From Sphingomonas melonis (GTDB lineage Bacteria; Pseudomonadota; Alphaproteobacteria; Sphingomonadales; Sphingomonadaceae), in NCBI RefSeq assembly GCF_013409985.1, contig NZ_JACCBY010000004.1, forward strand, positions 248,001-312,000: 64,000 nucleotides of DNA, given 5' to 3'. How positions within the stretch are numbered: position 1 is the stretch's first letter; every line of letters starts with the position of its first letter. Position numbers and translations under genes: made by a program. The notes beneath the pieces were generated by a model that saw nothing but the letters and a program-made list of their open reading frames with translations, was not told where the DNA came from and did not search any database. Shown here one piece after another: positions 1 to 8,506 of this stretch.

Positions 1-533
1 AGGATCAGAATGGGCACATGGTCGGGATGCCGTTCCGACCAGGCGGTGATTTCCCCCAGACAGGCTTTGAGCGTGAAACAGCTCGACCAGAAGTCGGCAT
101 CGGCGACGTGCAACACCTTGAAGCCGGGCTGCGCCATCGTTTCCGCCCAACCGGCGGGCATCGCCGTCGCACTGAACTTCAGCACCAGCGGATGGGCGAA
201 GACGCCGCCGCGTGGGTCATAGACCACGTCGAGTTCGAGCTGCCGTGCGCCTGCGTTGAGTTGTGCGGTCAGGGATTTGTGCGCGAAATCCAGCGCCGGC
301 ACGAGGTTCGGGATCTGCGAGGCGATCAACGTATAATCCGGCTCGGGAATAGCCTGTTTATAGCTGTTGTGCGTACCGACCGTCAGCAGATCATTGAGGC
401 GCAGATTCTCGTCCATCCACGCCCGCGCGCAGTCCGTGCCGGCGGCAGCAGCGTCCGCCGCCCGAAGGTTGCACGCGCCCTTGGCGTTCGCCGCCGTCAC
501 GCCGCATACCGACACCAGCCCCGCCAGGGCCAC
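1..533 (-). CDS. PI-PLC-C1-like (Ca2+-dependent phosphoinositide phospholipase C family) protein, 3' end cut by window edge
   Basis: Reading the minus strand gives an open frame with LLTVGTHNSYK, then LNAGARQLELDVVYDPRGG, then FKVLHVADADFWSSC. The GTHNSY and LE-D-V motifs are hallmarks of the bacterial PI-PLC-C1-like phosphodiesterase family, where His, Glu and Asp bind the metal at the start of a TIM barrel. A hydrophobic stretch (VALAGLVSVCGVTAANA) right at the N-terminus looks like a secretion signal, so the product is probably periplasmic or exported. The start is uncertain. The best in-frame start is GTG at 533, while an ATG at 577 with a basic leader (MGLGMRNAARRVMA) is in another frame, so a small indel in a GC run near 535 may have shifted the true N-terminus. 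The C-terminus lies outside the window. Confidence 0.6.
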   Translation of the reverse strand, partial: MALAGLVSVCGVTAANAKGACNLRAADAAAAGTDCARAWMDENLRLNDLLTVGTHNSYKQAIPEPDYTLIASQIPNLVPALDFAHKSLTAQLNAGARQLELDVVYDPRGGVFAHPLVLKFSATAMPAGWAETMAQPGFKVLHVADADFWSSCFTLKACLGEITAWSERHPDHVPILI

Positions 534-663
534 CCCGCCATCACCCGCCGCGCGGCATTGCGCATCCCGAGACCCATCTTCGATACCCCGTCACTATCCT
601 CGTCGGAGCACCGCTTTAAGATAGTTATTGCTATCCTTTTATGACAACTATGGAGGGACTGCG

Positions 664-1320
664 CTATCGCTGCGCGGGATCGGGGGCCGGCCCGGCCGAA
701 TATTGAGAATATTCAGGGAAATAGAGCATCGACTTGAGAATGAAGTGAACGTCGTCGACGATCTGTTCGGGCGCGATATTTTCTTCCTGGATCATTTCCT
801 CGATCGAATAGGTGATCTCCACCGCCAGCCGCACGCGGCGACGGATCAGCTCGCGCTCGGTGTCCGGCGCGTGGCGGTGGAACATCATGGTTAATATCTC
901 CGCCGCATAGTTATGGGCAGCGAGGCGGAGCGGCGCCATGGACGGGATCGCGCGCAGCGCGCGCTGGATCCACATCGCCCCTGGCTGTTCGCTGATGATG
1001 TGGATGAGGGTGCGCAGCAGATTGCCGATATCTGCAAAGATCGTTTCCGTGTCGGACAGCGCGTGCCGGGTCACCCATTCGTGCAGCGCCGCCTGCTGCC
1101 GCTCGGTCATTCGCTCGGCAAGCGCGCGAATGACGGCGTATTTGTCGTCGAAGTAGCGGTAGATCGTCGGCGGCGTGACCTTCGCCCGCTCGCAGATCAG
1201 ATTGGTGGAGATCCGTTCGATCCCGACCTCGCCCAGCAAGATACCGGCAGCGTCCAGCAAGGCTTCATAGGTGCGTATGCTGCGCGCTTGCTTGGGCTTG
1301 CGGTAGGCCGATTGGGTCAT
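664..1320 (-). CDS. TetR/AcrR family transcriptional regulator
   Basis: A 218-residue protein of normal TetR length. Residues about 12-60 form the DNA-binding domain, with LLDAAGILLGEVGIERIST followed by the recognition-helix region ICERAKVTPPTIYRYFDDK. That pattern (x-PxTIYRYFxxK) is diagnostic for TetR regulators. The rest is a helical ligand-binding and dimerisation domain that I cannot assign to a ligand. It lies about 130 bp from the phospholipase-like gene and just downstream of the TonB receptor at 1525-4101, all on the minus strand, so it could control either, but no operator was identified. Confidence 0.9.
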   Translation of the reverse strand: MTQSAYRKPKQARSIRTYEALLDAAGILLGEVGIERISTNLICERAKVTPPTIYRYFDDKYAVIRALAERMTERQQAALHEWVTRHALSDTETIFADIGNLLRTLIHIISEQPGAMWIQRALRAIPSMAPLRLAAHNYAAEILTMMFHRHAPDTERELIRRRVRLAVEITYSIEEMIQEENIAPEQIVDDVHFILKSMLYFPEYSQYSAGPAPDPAQR

Positions 1321-1524
1321 TCCGCGGGCACCCGGTCGACGGGCCGGCTGCCGCCACTGCCTCGAGGCGGCGTCACCCGCTTGGCGACCGGACCCGCCCG
1401 CCGATTACCTGTAAGATGAACAGCCATTATCCATCAGATATGCACGTGACCACCGCGCCGGGCAACACGCCGCCGCCCATCGTGATACGATCGACGGCGG
1501 CGCGCTGCACGGGTGGCAATTGGA

Positions 1525-4101
1525 TCAATAGCGATAGGTAAGCGCCAGACGGGCGCTGCGACGATACATGGGCGCACCGATCATCAGGCTCTGCCCGGCC
1601 TCGATATTCTGAAGACGGCCCGCGCGCGGGTTGCCGGACACCATGCGTCGCACATTCGTCAGGTTGTCGACGATCAGGTTGAAGTCCAGTTTGTCGGTCG
1701 GCGAATAGAGCATGTTCAGGCTCGCCGTGGTCATACCGCTGATCCTGATCTGGTTCGCCGCGTCATAGTAAAACGGCCCAGTGTACCGGATGTCGCTCTG
1801 GATGCGTAACCGGTCATCCAGCAGATTGAGACCGGGCGTGATCATGACGATATCCGCCTTCATATCGTCGAGCTTATGACCGGAATAGTCGATCTTTTTG
1901 CCGGACGCATCGCCGATCTGCAAATCGCTGAAATGCGCATCCTGGTGCGTCCATTGCCCGCGCAGATCGAACCAATCGACCGGCCGCCATTTTGCCTCCA
2001 GCTCCAGGCCGATCGTATAGGTATTGGCGAACACACGGAACGGAGTCGGCCATCCCTTGACGAGCCGGAAATCCTTCACCTCGTAATTGTTGTATACGGT
2101 ACGGAACCCCGTGAGGTTGATATCGATCTTCGGCCGGAAATATTTGATCCCCGCCTCCGTCAAATTCAGCGTTCTGGTGACTGGGTCGGCGCCAGCCTGG
2201 TCGATATAGTCACTGATGTTCGGCAGCCTGATTGCCTTGGTGTACCGGATGTAGCTGCCGAAGTGCGGCTGGAACTGGTAATTCGCGGCGGTTGTCCACG
2301 CGACCTTGGCGAAGTGATGCGATCCGGAACAGTCGTCGCAATCCGCGACGGCGGTGGGATTATGGATGGCAATCCCTTCCCAACGCAGGCCTCCTTCGAA
2401 CCGCAGCTTGTCCGTGAAATGCCACTCGTCGCTCACGTACACCGCGCGCGTCGCCGAATCCCCCTCGTCATGCTCCAGCGACGGATAGGGAAACCGCAAC
2501 ACACCTTGATCATTAGTCATCGCTGACCCTGGCATAAATTCTCCGGTGCTCTTCTTGCGAACCTTGAAGAGCAAGACCGAGGCATTGTTCTTATAGTCGG
2601 TCAGCAGACCGGCGTTGATGCGATCGTAGATCTCGTTGACGCGCGCAAAGTAGAAACCGATCGCGACGTCATGACGGCCATGAAGCGAGAAGCTGCCGTT
2701 GAGCCGCGTATCGGAAAGGAATTCGTTGAGCGGCAGGGTATAGGATCGGGCGAGATCCAGCAGGACGACGCCGTTGCCGTTCTGATTGCGCGGCGCAAAG
2801 GGAATGCCGGTGTCGCGATAGAGCAGCACCGGCTCGGTCTCCTCGGTCGTCTCACCCTTCAGGTAATCGTTGGCCGAGTAAGCATGGTACGGCCAGATCC
2901 CGTTGCGGCTGACGATGCTGTCGCGATAACGCGCCCGTTCCGTGATCGACCAGTCCCTGCCGAAATCGTACCGGCCCTCTGCGCTGACCTGGGTCAGCTT
3001 GACGTTCGTGCCACGTCCGGCATCGAAGTGGAACACGCCGTCGTCGGTCGGTAGGTCGAACCGGCGACTCTCCGGGCCGGCGACGGTATCGCGCAACGAG
3101 TCGAAGCCGGGCAGATCGACCGGGTTGCCATGGGCGTCGTTGGTGAAGACGACCTGTCGCGGATCGCTGATCTTCTCGTCGATCCGCTTGATCCCGAACG
3201 CCAGCGCGCCCTTGGCGAACGCGCGCGACACATTGGCCCTGAACTGACCGCCACGATCGACATTATAGCCGGCATAGCGCTGCGCATCCGATGTCCGCCA
3301 ATAGCCGCCGGCGAAGTAGCGCCAGCCCCCCTTGCCGAGCGGTCCGCTGATCCAGCTATCCACCCGATGCATGTTATAGTCGCCATATTCGTAGCGCAGC
3401 TGCGATTTGAAGGTCTCGGTGCCCGGTCGCGTGATGAAGTTGATCGCGGCGCCCGGCGCGTTGGAATAGAGGATCGTCGACGGACCGCCGCGCACCACCT
3501 CGATCCGGCCGACGGTCTGATCGATCCGCAACGATTCGTCGCCGTTCAGCCAGCCGAGCCCCGGATCGGCCTGCATCGGTAGTCCATCTTCAAGCAGCGC
3601 GACGGTGCCATAGCCGGCTCCGCCGATCGGCGGGATGCCCCGCACTTGAACGCCGCCGCTCGCCTCGCCGCTGCTGCCCGCGTCGAACCCGGGGATCTGC
3701 TGCAGCGCCGCCGCCACGCCGATCGGTGCCCGCATCTGCAGGTCCTTGCTGGTGATCGTGGACATAGCGTAGCTCGTCTGCGCCAGCGTGCGGGCCTGCA
3801 AACTGGCCCTGCCGGTCACGACGATATCGTTGCTGTCATCCTCCCTGCGTACCTCCTGCGACGCCGCCCGGGCACGGGCGACAAGCCAATCGGGCGGTGT
3901 GATGCCCTGCTGGCGCAGCTTCGCCAGCACGGCCTGCGCCTCTTTCGGCGACAGCGCGTCTGGCCGGCCGAGCATGTCGAGGACGCTCGTCGACCCCGCC
4001 GGTGGCGTCGGAGCCGTTTGAGCCCAGGCCGCCGCGCTGCCTGCTCCCCCCATCATCATCATGGACGCTGCCATCATCCGCGTAATCCGAACTCGTGACA
4101 T
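1525..4101 (-). CDS. TonB-dependent outer-membrane receptor
   Basis: An 858-residue protein with a signal peptide (MMAASMMMMGGAGSAAAWAQ). An unusual spacer follows (about residues 35-90, LDMLGRPDALSPKEAQAVL), then a TonB box (DIVVTGRA). The plug domain contains VQVRGIPP, ALLEDGLPMQ and IEVVRGGPSTILYSNAPGAA, followed by INFITRPG. A 22-strand barrel follows and ends in an aromatic-rich tail closing with LALTYRY. It imports an unknown substrate across the outer membrane using TonB-ExbBD energy. There is no STN domain and no adjacent anti-sigma factor. The plug resembles receptors for iron complexes or other small nutrients; the substrate cannot be read from sequence. Confidence 0.9.
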   Translation of the reverse strand: MSRVRITRMMAASMMMMGGAGSAAAWAQTAPTPPAGSTSVLDMLGRPDALSPKEAQAVLAKLRQQGITPPDWLVARARAASQEVRREDDSNDIVVTGRASLQARTLAQTSYAMSTITSKDLQMRAPIGVAAALQQIPGFDAGSSGEASGGVQVRGIPPIGGAGYGTVALLEDGLPMQADPGLGWLNGDESLRIDQTVGRIEVVRGGPSTILYSNAPGAAINFITRPGTETFKSQLRYEYGDYNMHRVDSWISGPLGKGGWRYFAGGYWRTSDAQRYAGYNVDRGGQFRANVSRAFAKGALAFGIKRIDEKISDPRQVVFTNDAHGNPVDLPGFDSLRDTVAGPESRRFDLPTDDGVFHFDAGRGTNVKLTQVSAEGRYDFGRDWSITERARYRDSIVSRNGIWPYHAYSANDYLKGETTEETEPVLLYRDTGIPFAPRNQNGNGVVLLDLARSYTLPLNEFLSDTRLNGSFSLHGRHDVAIGFYFARVNEIYDRINAGLLTDYKNNASVLLFKVRKKSTGEFMPGSAMTNDQGVLRFPYPSLEHDEGDSATRAVYVSDEWHFTDKLRFEGGLRWEGIAIHNPTAVADCDDCSGSHHFAKVAWTTAANYQFQPHFGSYIRYTKAIRLPNISDYIDQAGADPVTRTLNLTEAGIKYFRPKIDINLTGFRTVYNNYEVKDFRLVKGWPTPFRVFANTYTIGLELEAKWRPVDWFDLRGQWTHQDAHFSDLQIGDASGKKIDYSGHKLDDMKADIVMITPGLNLLDDRLRIQSDIRYTGPFYYDAANQIRISGMTTASLNMLYSPTDKLDFNLIVDNLTNVRRMVSGNPRAGRLQNIEAGQSLMIGAPMYRRSARLALTYRY

Positions 4102-4291
4102 AATAACCCCCGCTAGAATGCGGGGCCCGGATACTAGCGATCAGTAGCATTTTTGTGACATCGTTTGCGAAACGGTGGCGCGGCGGCGGTCGCGCGATCG
4201 ACGGGCGGCGGAGTGGCGATCGAACCGGCTGGATCGCTTGCCTCTTCCTCACATGGCGCCTACATCGGCCTCACCTGATCTGGAGTGAGTC

Positions 4292-4726
4292 ATGGCAACG
4301 CAGCCCGCATCGATAGAGACATTGCTCGGCGTGAACGCCGGCAGGCAGGCGTCGCGGCTCGCGCTGGCCGACTCGATCGAGAGCGGCCTGCCGGTGTCGG
4401 CACTCGATCGGCTCGCCGATGTCGTCGCGCCCGATGATGTCCGGTTCAAATACCGGCTGATCTCGAAGGCGACGCTGGAGCGGCGACGGAAGTCGCCGAC
4501 CAAGCGGCTGACCAGCGAGGAAGGCGACCGCCTTGCCCGTCTCGCCAAGGTGTTCAGCTTCGCGCTGCAGATCTACAAGGCGCCGGAGACCGCGCGCGAT
4601 TTCCTCAGCCGGCCGCATCCGATGCTCGACGGCAAGGCTCCGCTCGATGTCGCGCTCGCCACGGGTCCGGGTGCCGATCTGGTGATCAACCTGCTCGGGC
4701 GGGCGGCCTATGGTGGCGGGGCGTGA
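4292..4726 (+). CDS. Xre/MbcA/ParS-type antitoxin of a RES-Xre module
   Basis: A 144-residue protein. The N-terminal part (about 30-75) is an Xre-like helical region (FKYRLISKATLERRRKSP). The C-terminal part has the toxin-binding MbcA/ParS (DUF2384) signature: ARDFLSRPHPMLDGKAPLDV, then GADLVINLLGRAAYGG. This family neutralises RES-domain toxins and usually represses its own operon. Its stop (TGA, 4724-4726) overlaps the GTG start of the next gene, so the pair should be translationally coupled, as expected for a toxin-antitoxin operon. On this apparent plasmid it probably serves post-segregational maintenance (inference). Confidence 0.92.
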   Translation: MATQPASIETLLGVNAGRQASRLALADSIESGLPVSALDRLADVVAPDDVRFKYRLISKATLERRRKSPTKRLTSEEGDRLARLAKVFSFALQIYKAPETARDFLSRPHPMLDGKAPLDVALATGPGADLVINLLGRAAYGGGA

Positions 4727-5202
4727 GGGGCAGCAGGACCGATCGCGTCCTCACGGCCTTCCGCATCGGTGATCCCGACGGCGCGCATCCGATCTACGAC
4801 AGCGAAGGCGCGCGCCTGTACCCGGGCCGATGGAACACCGCCTCCAGTCCGGTCATCTATACGTCCGAACATTATTCGACCGCGGTGCTCGAAAAGCTGG
4901 TCCATGCGAACAGCGTGCTGCCGCCGAACCAGCATTTCATCCGCATCACCATCCCCAGCGGCACAAGCTACGAAGTGTTCCAGACCGCCGCGCATCCCGG
5001 CTGGGACGGCAAGGACGAAGGCATCTGCAAGGCGTTCGGCGAAGCCTGGTTCGAGGAGAAGCGGACCGCGCTGCTGCTCGTACCATCGATCCCTGCGCGC
5101 CTGGAGCGCAACGTGATCATCCATCCCCTGCACGAGGACGCGGCGCGCATCACCTATGACCTGCCCAAGCCGATCTGGTGGGATGAGCGACTCTACGGAT
5201 GA
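4723..5202 (+). CDS. RES-domain toxin (predicted NAD+ phosphorylase)
   Basis: A 159-residue protein starting at a GTG that overlaps the antitoxin stop. The RES fold is recognisable from the N-terminal ARLYPGRWNT, then SPVIYTSEHYSTAVLEKLVHA, and a C-terminal segment typical of the family (NVIIHPLHEDAARI, PIWWDERLYG). RES toxins such as MbcT and ParT degrade or modify NAD+ and related substrates to stop growth. The length matches the family (about 150-170 residues) with no visible truncation, so the module looks functional. The 4-bp overlap and order (antitoxin first) are standard. Confidence 0.9.
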   Translation: MRGSRTDRVLTAFRIGDPDGAHPIYDSEGARLYPGRWNTASSPVIYTSEHYSTAVLEKLVHANSVLPPNQHFIRITIPSGTSYEVFQTAAHPGWDGKDEGICKAFGEAWFEEKRTALLLVPSIPARLERNVIIHPLHEDAARITYDLPKPIWWDERLYG

Positions 5203-5255
5203 GCCGGCGTGCGTGAGGGCAGATACCTTTGCGCAGGCTATTGCCACCATGGTTG

Positions 5256-5993
5256 CTATCGGCTGCGGGCCGGTGCTCGGCCCGTCTGGAAAAACAGGCC
5301 GAACGGAAGCGCCGGCACACCGGCGCGATCCGTGAAATTCATATACGGCGGACTGTTGAACCACAGTTCGTACCGACGGCCGAGCTGCACCTCGCATCGC
5401 AACGTGAAGGTCCGCCCATCGGCAGACTGCACCGGCTGGTTCGATCCGCAGTCCGGAAAGGTCTGCGCACTTTTTTGGACGAAGGAATAGCTCCCAGGCC
5501 GCATCGGCCGGTCGAAGGTGACGCTCAGCGTCAGCGGCCCCGGCGCGACGGTCGCGCCCTGCGCAGGGACAGTCCTGACGACCTTCGGAGCGACGGACTG
5601 AGGCATGTCGCCGACGGTGCTACGAACCCCCGCGATCATCGCGGCGGCTGCCAATATGGTTATCATCGTTGCAAGTCCCCATTGGCTCGGCAAACGGGAG
5701 CCGTCCGTGGCCCCAGGCCGGGGCGGGCATGACTGCTCCGATGCCGCAGCGCCTCCGCCTACCCGCATTTCCTTGGGTACAAATTCCTGGGGCCCTTCCC
5801 GATCGGCTAAAAGGCGTGCCGCGCCTCTGCTGCTGCTCGCCCCCGTCTTGGCGCGTGCTGCCCGCAGGCGCTCGTTCACCGTATGCACCGACACGTTCAG
5901 TGCGGCGGCAGCGCTCTTTGCGTCATGTCCTCGTGCCAGCAGGCGCAGCACCTCCCGCTCCCTGTCGCTCAGGCCGAACGGCGCGTCTGACAT
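5256..5993 (-). CDS. LuxR-type HTH protein with a transmembrane segment and C-terminal Ig-like domain
   Basis: A 245-residue protein with an uncommon domain order. Residues 5-65 are a GerE/LuxR HTH (LSDREREVLRLLARGHDAKS, then LNVSVHTVNERLRAARAKTG). A Ser/Gly/Pro-rich linker and one hydrophobic helix near 108-125 (MITILAAAAMIAGV) follow. A C-terminal beta-sandwich-like domain comes last (VVRTVPAQGATVAPGPLTLS, VTFDRPMRPGSYSF), resembling SbsA/CopC-type Ig-like folds. The topology implies cytoplasmic DNA binding linked to a periplasmic sensing domain, as in ToxR-like regulators; this is inference. The Ig-like domain is tentative. It is convergent with the RES toxin gene and lies upstream, in the same direction, of nothing obvious. 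Confidence 0.75.
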   Translation of the reverse strand: MSDAPFGLSDREREVLRLLARGHDAKSAAAALNVSVHTVNERLRAARAKTGASSSRGAARLLADREGPQEFVPKEMRVGGGAAASEQSCPPRPGATDGSRLPSQWGLATMITILAAAAMIAGVRSTVGDMPQSVAPKVVRTVPAQGATVAPGPLTLSVTFDRPMRPGSYSFVQKSAQTFPDCGSNQPVQSADGRTFTLRCEVQLGRRYELWFNSPPYMNFTDRAGVPALPFGLFFQTGRAPARSR

Positions 5994-6127
5994 GTCGATC
6001 CCCTCGGTCGCCGGATTGGATAGTGATCAAGCTACTGTGCCGCACCGTCGCCTGCCAGTGTCCGATGGGCAGCGCCCGTGTGCCGGCGCGATCTCTGCGT
6101 CTTGAGCCGACCAGCGCGTGCCGGCGC

Positions 6128-8239
6128 TCAGAAGCGCATCGACGCGGTAATCCGGGCGTTGCGCGGCGCGCCGGGTGTCGTCCAGACCGAGGCGTAGGAA
6201 CTGGCGATGTAATAACGGTCGAACAGGTTATCGACGTCGGCGCGGACGCCGATATGATCGTTGACGGCATAGCCGATGCTGGCACGCGCGATCGTATAGG
6301 CCGGCAGCTGATACCCGCTGCCGAACGGGTCGCCGGCGCGGCGCCCGACGTGCGTTATCCCGCCACCAAGCTCCGCCCGCCCGACGCGTTTCTGGACGAA
6401 CAGGCTGCCCATATGCTGCGGCACGTTGCTGAGCGGCTGGCCGATCAGCGCGGTGTTGACGTCATTCTCCACCGTCGCATCGAGATAGGTGTAGACGCCC
6501 GTGGCAAGAATAGTGCCGGGCAGCGCCAGCGTCGCTTCCGCTTCGGCGCCACGCGACCGCTGCCGGCCGATCTGGGTGCGGGAGAACGGATCGGTCGCGT
6601 TCGGATTCAGCACGTTGCGCTTCACCATGTCGAAGACCGCGGCCTGTCCGGTGAGGCGGCCGGACAGCAGGGAGAGCTTGACGCCGATCTCGGACGAGCG
6701 GCTGCGTTCGGCGTCGAACGTCGTGATCCCGTCGGACGGGTTGAGCCGCAGCGCCTCCCCGTGACTCGCGTAGACAGCCAGCTGAGGCATGGCCTGCCAC
6801 GTCAGCGCGACGCGTGGCGTGACTCCGGTGTTGCGCGTCTCCAGCCGTCGATTGCCGGACAACCGGTTGACCACGGTCTCTGCGAAGCGGTTCCAACGCG
6901 CGCCGAGCAGCAGGGTGACGGCACCGCAGCGCAGCACGTCCTGCGCGTAGACGCTGCTGCTGCGGAAGTGCGAGCGGCGGCTGGCGAACGGCGTCGGAAC
7001 GGGCAGCGGCTGACGGCCATAGACAGGATCGAACAGGTCGATCGGCAGCAACGGACGGGTCGCCGACCCGCGGATGCGGTCGAGCGCGAAATCCAGTCCA
7101 TGGCGGACCCGGTCGGCGCCGATGCGCAGGTCATGCTCGATGCCGAGCCATTGCGCCTTGGCGGTCACCTCGCCGCGGAGCGTGAGGTCGTTCCAGTCAA
7201 AATCGTGGAAGCGGCGATCCCGCCCGGCGGTCCGGCCGTCCGCCTGCAGCCCGCGCGGTCCGAAATCGACCATCGTCGCATAGCCGCGCAACGACCCGTC
7301 GCGCTGACTGGCGCCGAGTTCGAGGGCGACGCCTTCGGCGAGTTGCGCGAAGACGCTCGCCTGCTGCCAAAGGCTGTTCTGGGTGATCGGGCCGTCGCCG
7401 GGGTTGCCGACGAAGGTGGTACGCGGCATCGCGCGGGCGTCGCCGCCGATCGCGACGATGCCGCGATCGAGCACCGACGTGTTACGCATATATTCGCCCT
7501 GATACAGCAGCCGCAGCCCCGCGGCCGGCGCCCAGGCGATCGAGGGCGCGATCAATCGCCGCGTGCCGTCGACATGATCGCGGAAGCTGCCGCGATCCTC
7601 GGCGACGCCGATCAGCCGGACCGACAGCCGCGACGCGAGCGGACCGGTAACGTCGGCGACGGCGCGCCATGTGTCCCAACTGCCATAACCCGCCTGCCCG
7701 CTTGCCGCGACATGGTCGCGCGGCGCCTTGGTGACGAGGTTGATCGCACCGCCCGGCTCGCCCCGCCCCGCCAGAGCGGCGGTCGCCCCTTTCAGGACCT
7801 CGACCCTCTCAAGCGTGGCGACGTCATAGGGTGCGTTGAAGCCATAGTTGCTGCTGAACCGGTTGACCTGGATATCCGGCCCGGCGTTCTCGTCGCCGGC
7901 GAAACCGCGGATCGAGTATTTGTCCCACAGCCCGCCGAAGTCGTTCTGCCGCGCGACGCCCCCGGCGAGATCGAGCAGGTCGCCGAGCCGGGTGGGGTTG
8001 AGGGCATCGATCGTGGTGCGATCCAGTATGCGCACCGATTGCGGGTAGACGTGCAACGGCACGTCGCTGCCGATGATGCTCGCGTTCGCAGCGCGGACGG
8101 CGACGATGATATCGTCATTCGCGTTATCGGTCGCCGTCGTCGTGTCCGGCTGGACACGATCCTGCGCGACCGCGGCGCCCGCCATCGCGATGGCAACGGC
8201 TGCGCCGGCGATGCCCGCGCATCGTGCGATCATGGTCAT
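6128..8239 (-). CDS. TonB-dependent siderophore receptor
   Basis: A 703-residue protein, the normal size for siderophore receptors. It has a signal peptide (MTMIARCAGIAGAAVAIAMA...VAQ). The plug shows PQSVRILDRTTIDALNPTRL, KYSIRGFAGDENAG, and LERVEVLKGATAALAGRGEP followed by GGAINLVTKAP. The barrel ends in ARITASMRF with a C-terminal Phe. The phrase VEVLKG-A-ALxGxGEPGG-IN is characteristic of the ferrichrome/ferric-siderophore receptor subfamily. A Fur-like site lies upstream (8322-8334), consistent with iron repression. The cognate siderophore is unknown, and no inner-membrane ABC or ExbB/D genes are nearby. Confidence 0.92.
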   Translation of the reverse strand: MTMIARCAGIAGAAVAIAMAGAAVAQDRVQPDTTTATDNANDDIIVAVRAANASIIGSDVPLHVYPQSVRILDRTTIDALNPTRLGDLLDLAGGVARQNDFGGLWDKYSIRGFAGDENAGPDIQVNRFSSNYGFNAPYDVATLERVEVLKGATAALAGRGEPGGAINLVTKAPRDHVAASGQAGYGSWDTWRAVADVTGPLASRLSVRLIGVAEDRGSFRDHVDGTRRLIAPSIAWAPAAGLRLLYQGEYMRNTSVLDRGIVAIGGDARAMPRTTFVGNPGDGPITQNSLWQQASVFAQLAEGVALELGASQRDGSLRGYATMVDFGPRGLQADGRTAGRDRRFHDFDWNDLTLRGEVTAKAQWLGIEHDLRIGADRVRHGLDFALDRIRGSATRPLLPIDLFDPVYGRQPLPVPTPFASRRSHFRSSSVYAQDVLRCGAVTLLLGARWNRFAETVVNRLSGNRRLETRNTGVTPRVALTWQAMPQLAVYASHGEALRLNPSDGITTFDAERSRSSEIGVKLSLLSGRLTGQAAVFDMVKRNVLNPNATDPFSRTQIGRQRSRGAEAEATLALPGTILATGVYTYLDATVENDVNTALIGQPLSNVPQHMGSLFVQKRVGRAELGGGITHVGRRAGDPFGSGYQLPAYTIARASIGYAVNDHIGVRADVDNLFDRYYIASSYASVWTTPGAPRNARITASMRF

Positions 8240-8321
8240 GTCGTTTGCCCCCCGGCCGATGAATGTCGATCCGCCTGCGACAGCAAAGCGCCGAACCGGA
8301 CCAATTTGCGCCGCCTGTATC

Positions 8322-8334
8322 GCTAATGATTATC
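8322..8334 (-). promoter_or_regulatory. candidate Fur box upstream of the siderophore receptor
   Basis: On the minus strand the site reads GATAATCATTAGC, an 11-of-13 match to the inverted-repeat half of the classical Fur box GATAATCATTATC. It lies about 85 bp before the receptor start codon, a sensible operator position. The match was found by eye, and both position and gene function support it. Confidence 0.5.
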
Positions 8335-8506
8335 GAGCGCAAACGGCGGAGGGTAATCGCCTCGGGTTTTGACGGGCGTCGACTGAGACGGCTGTAGACC
8401 TGCGTCAGAACGCCGAGTTTTGGCGGCTATGTCTTCTGCATTCTCCTTTCCGATGATGTCTGAATCGGCAATTGCAGCCCCGCTGACCGCCAGCTCTGCC
8501 GCCGAG

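Noticed and set aside
5669..8326. 885-codon open frame on the plus strand opposite the siderophore receptor
   Set aside because: Arg/Pro/Ala-rich mirror translation of the minus-strand receptor in GC-rich DNA, with no family motif.
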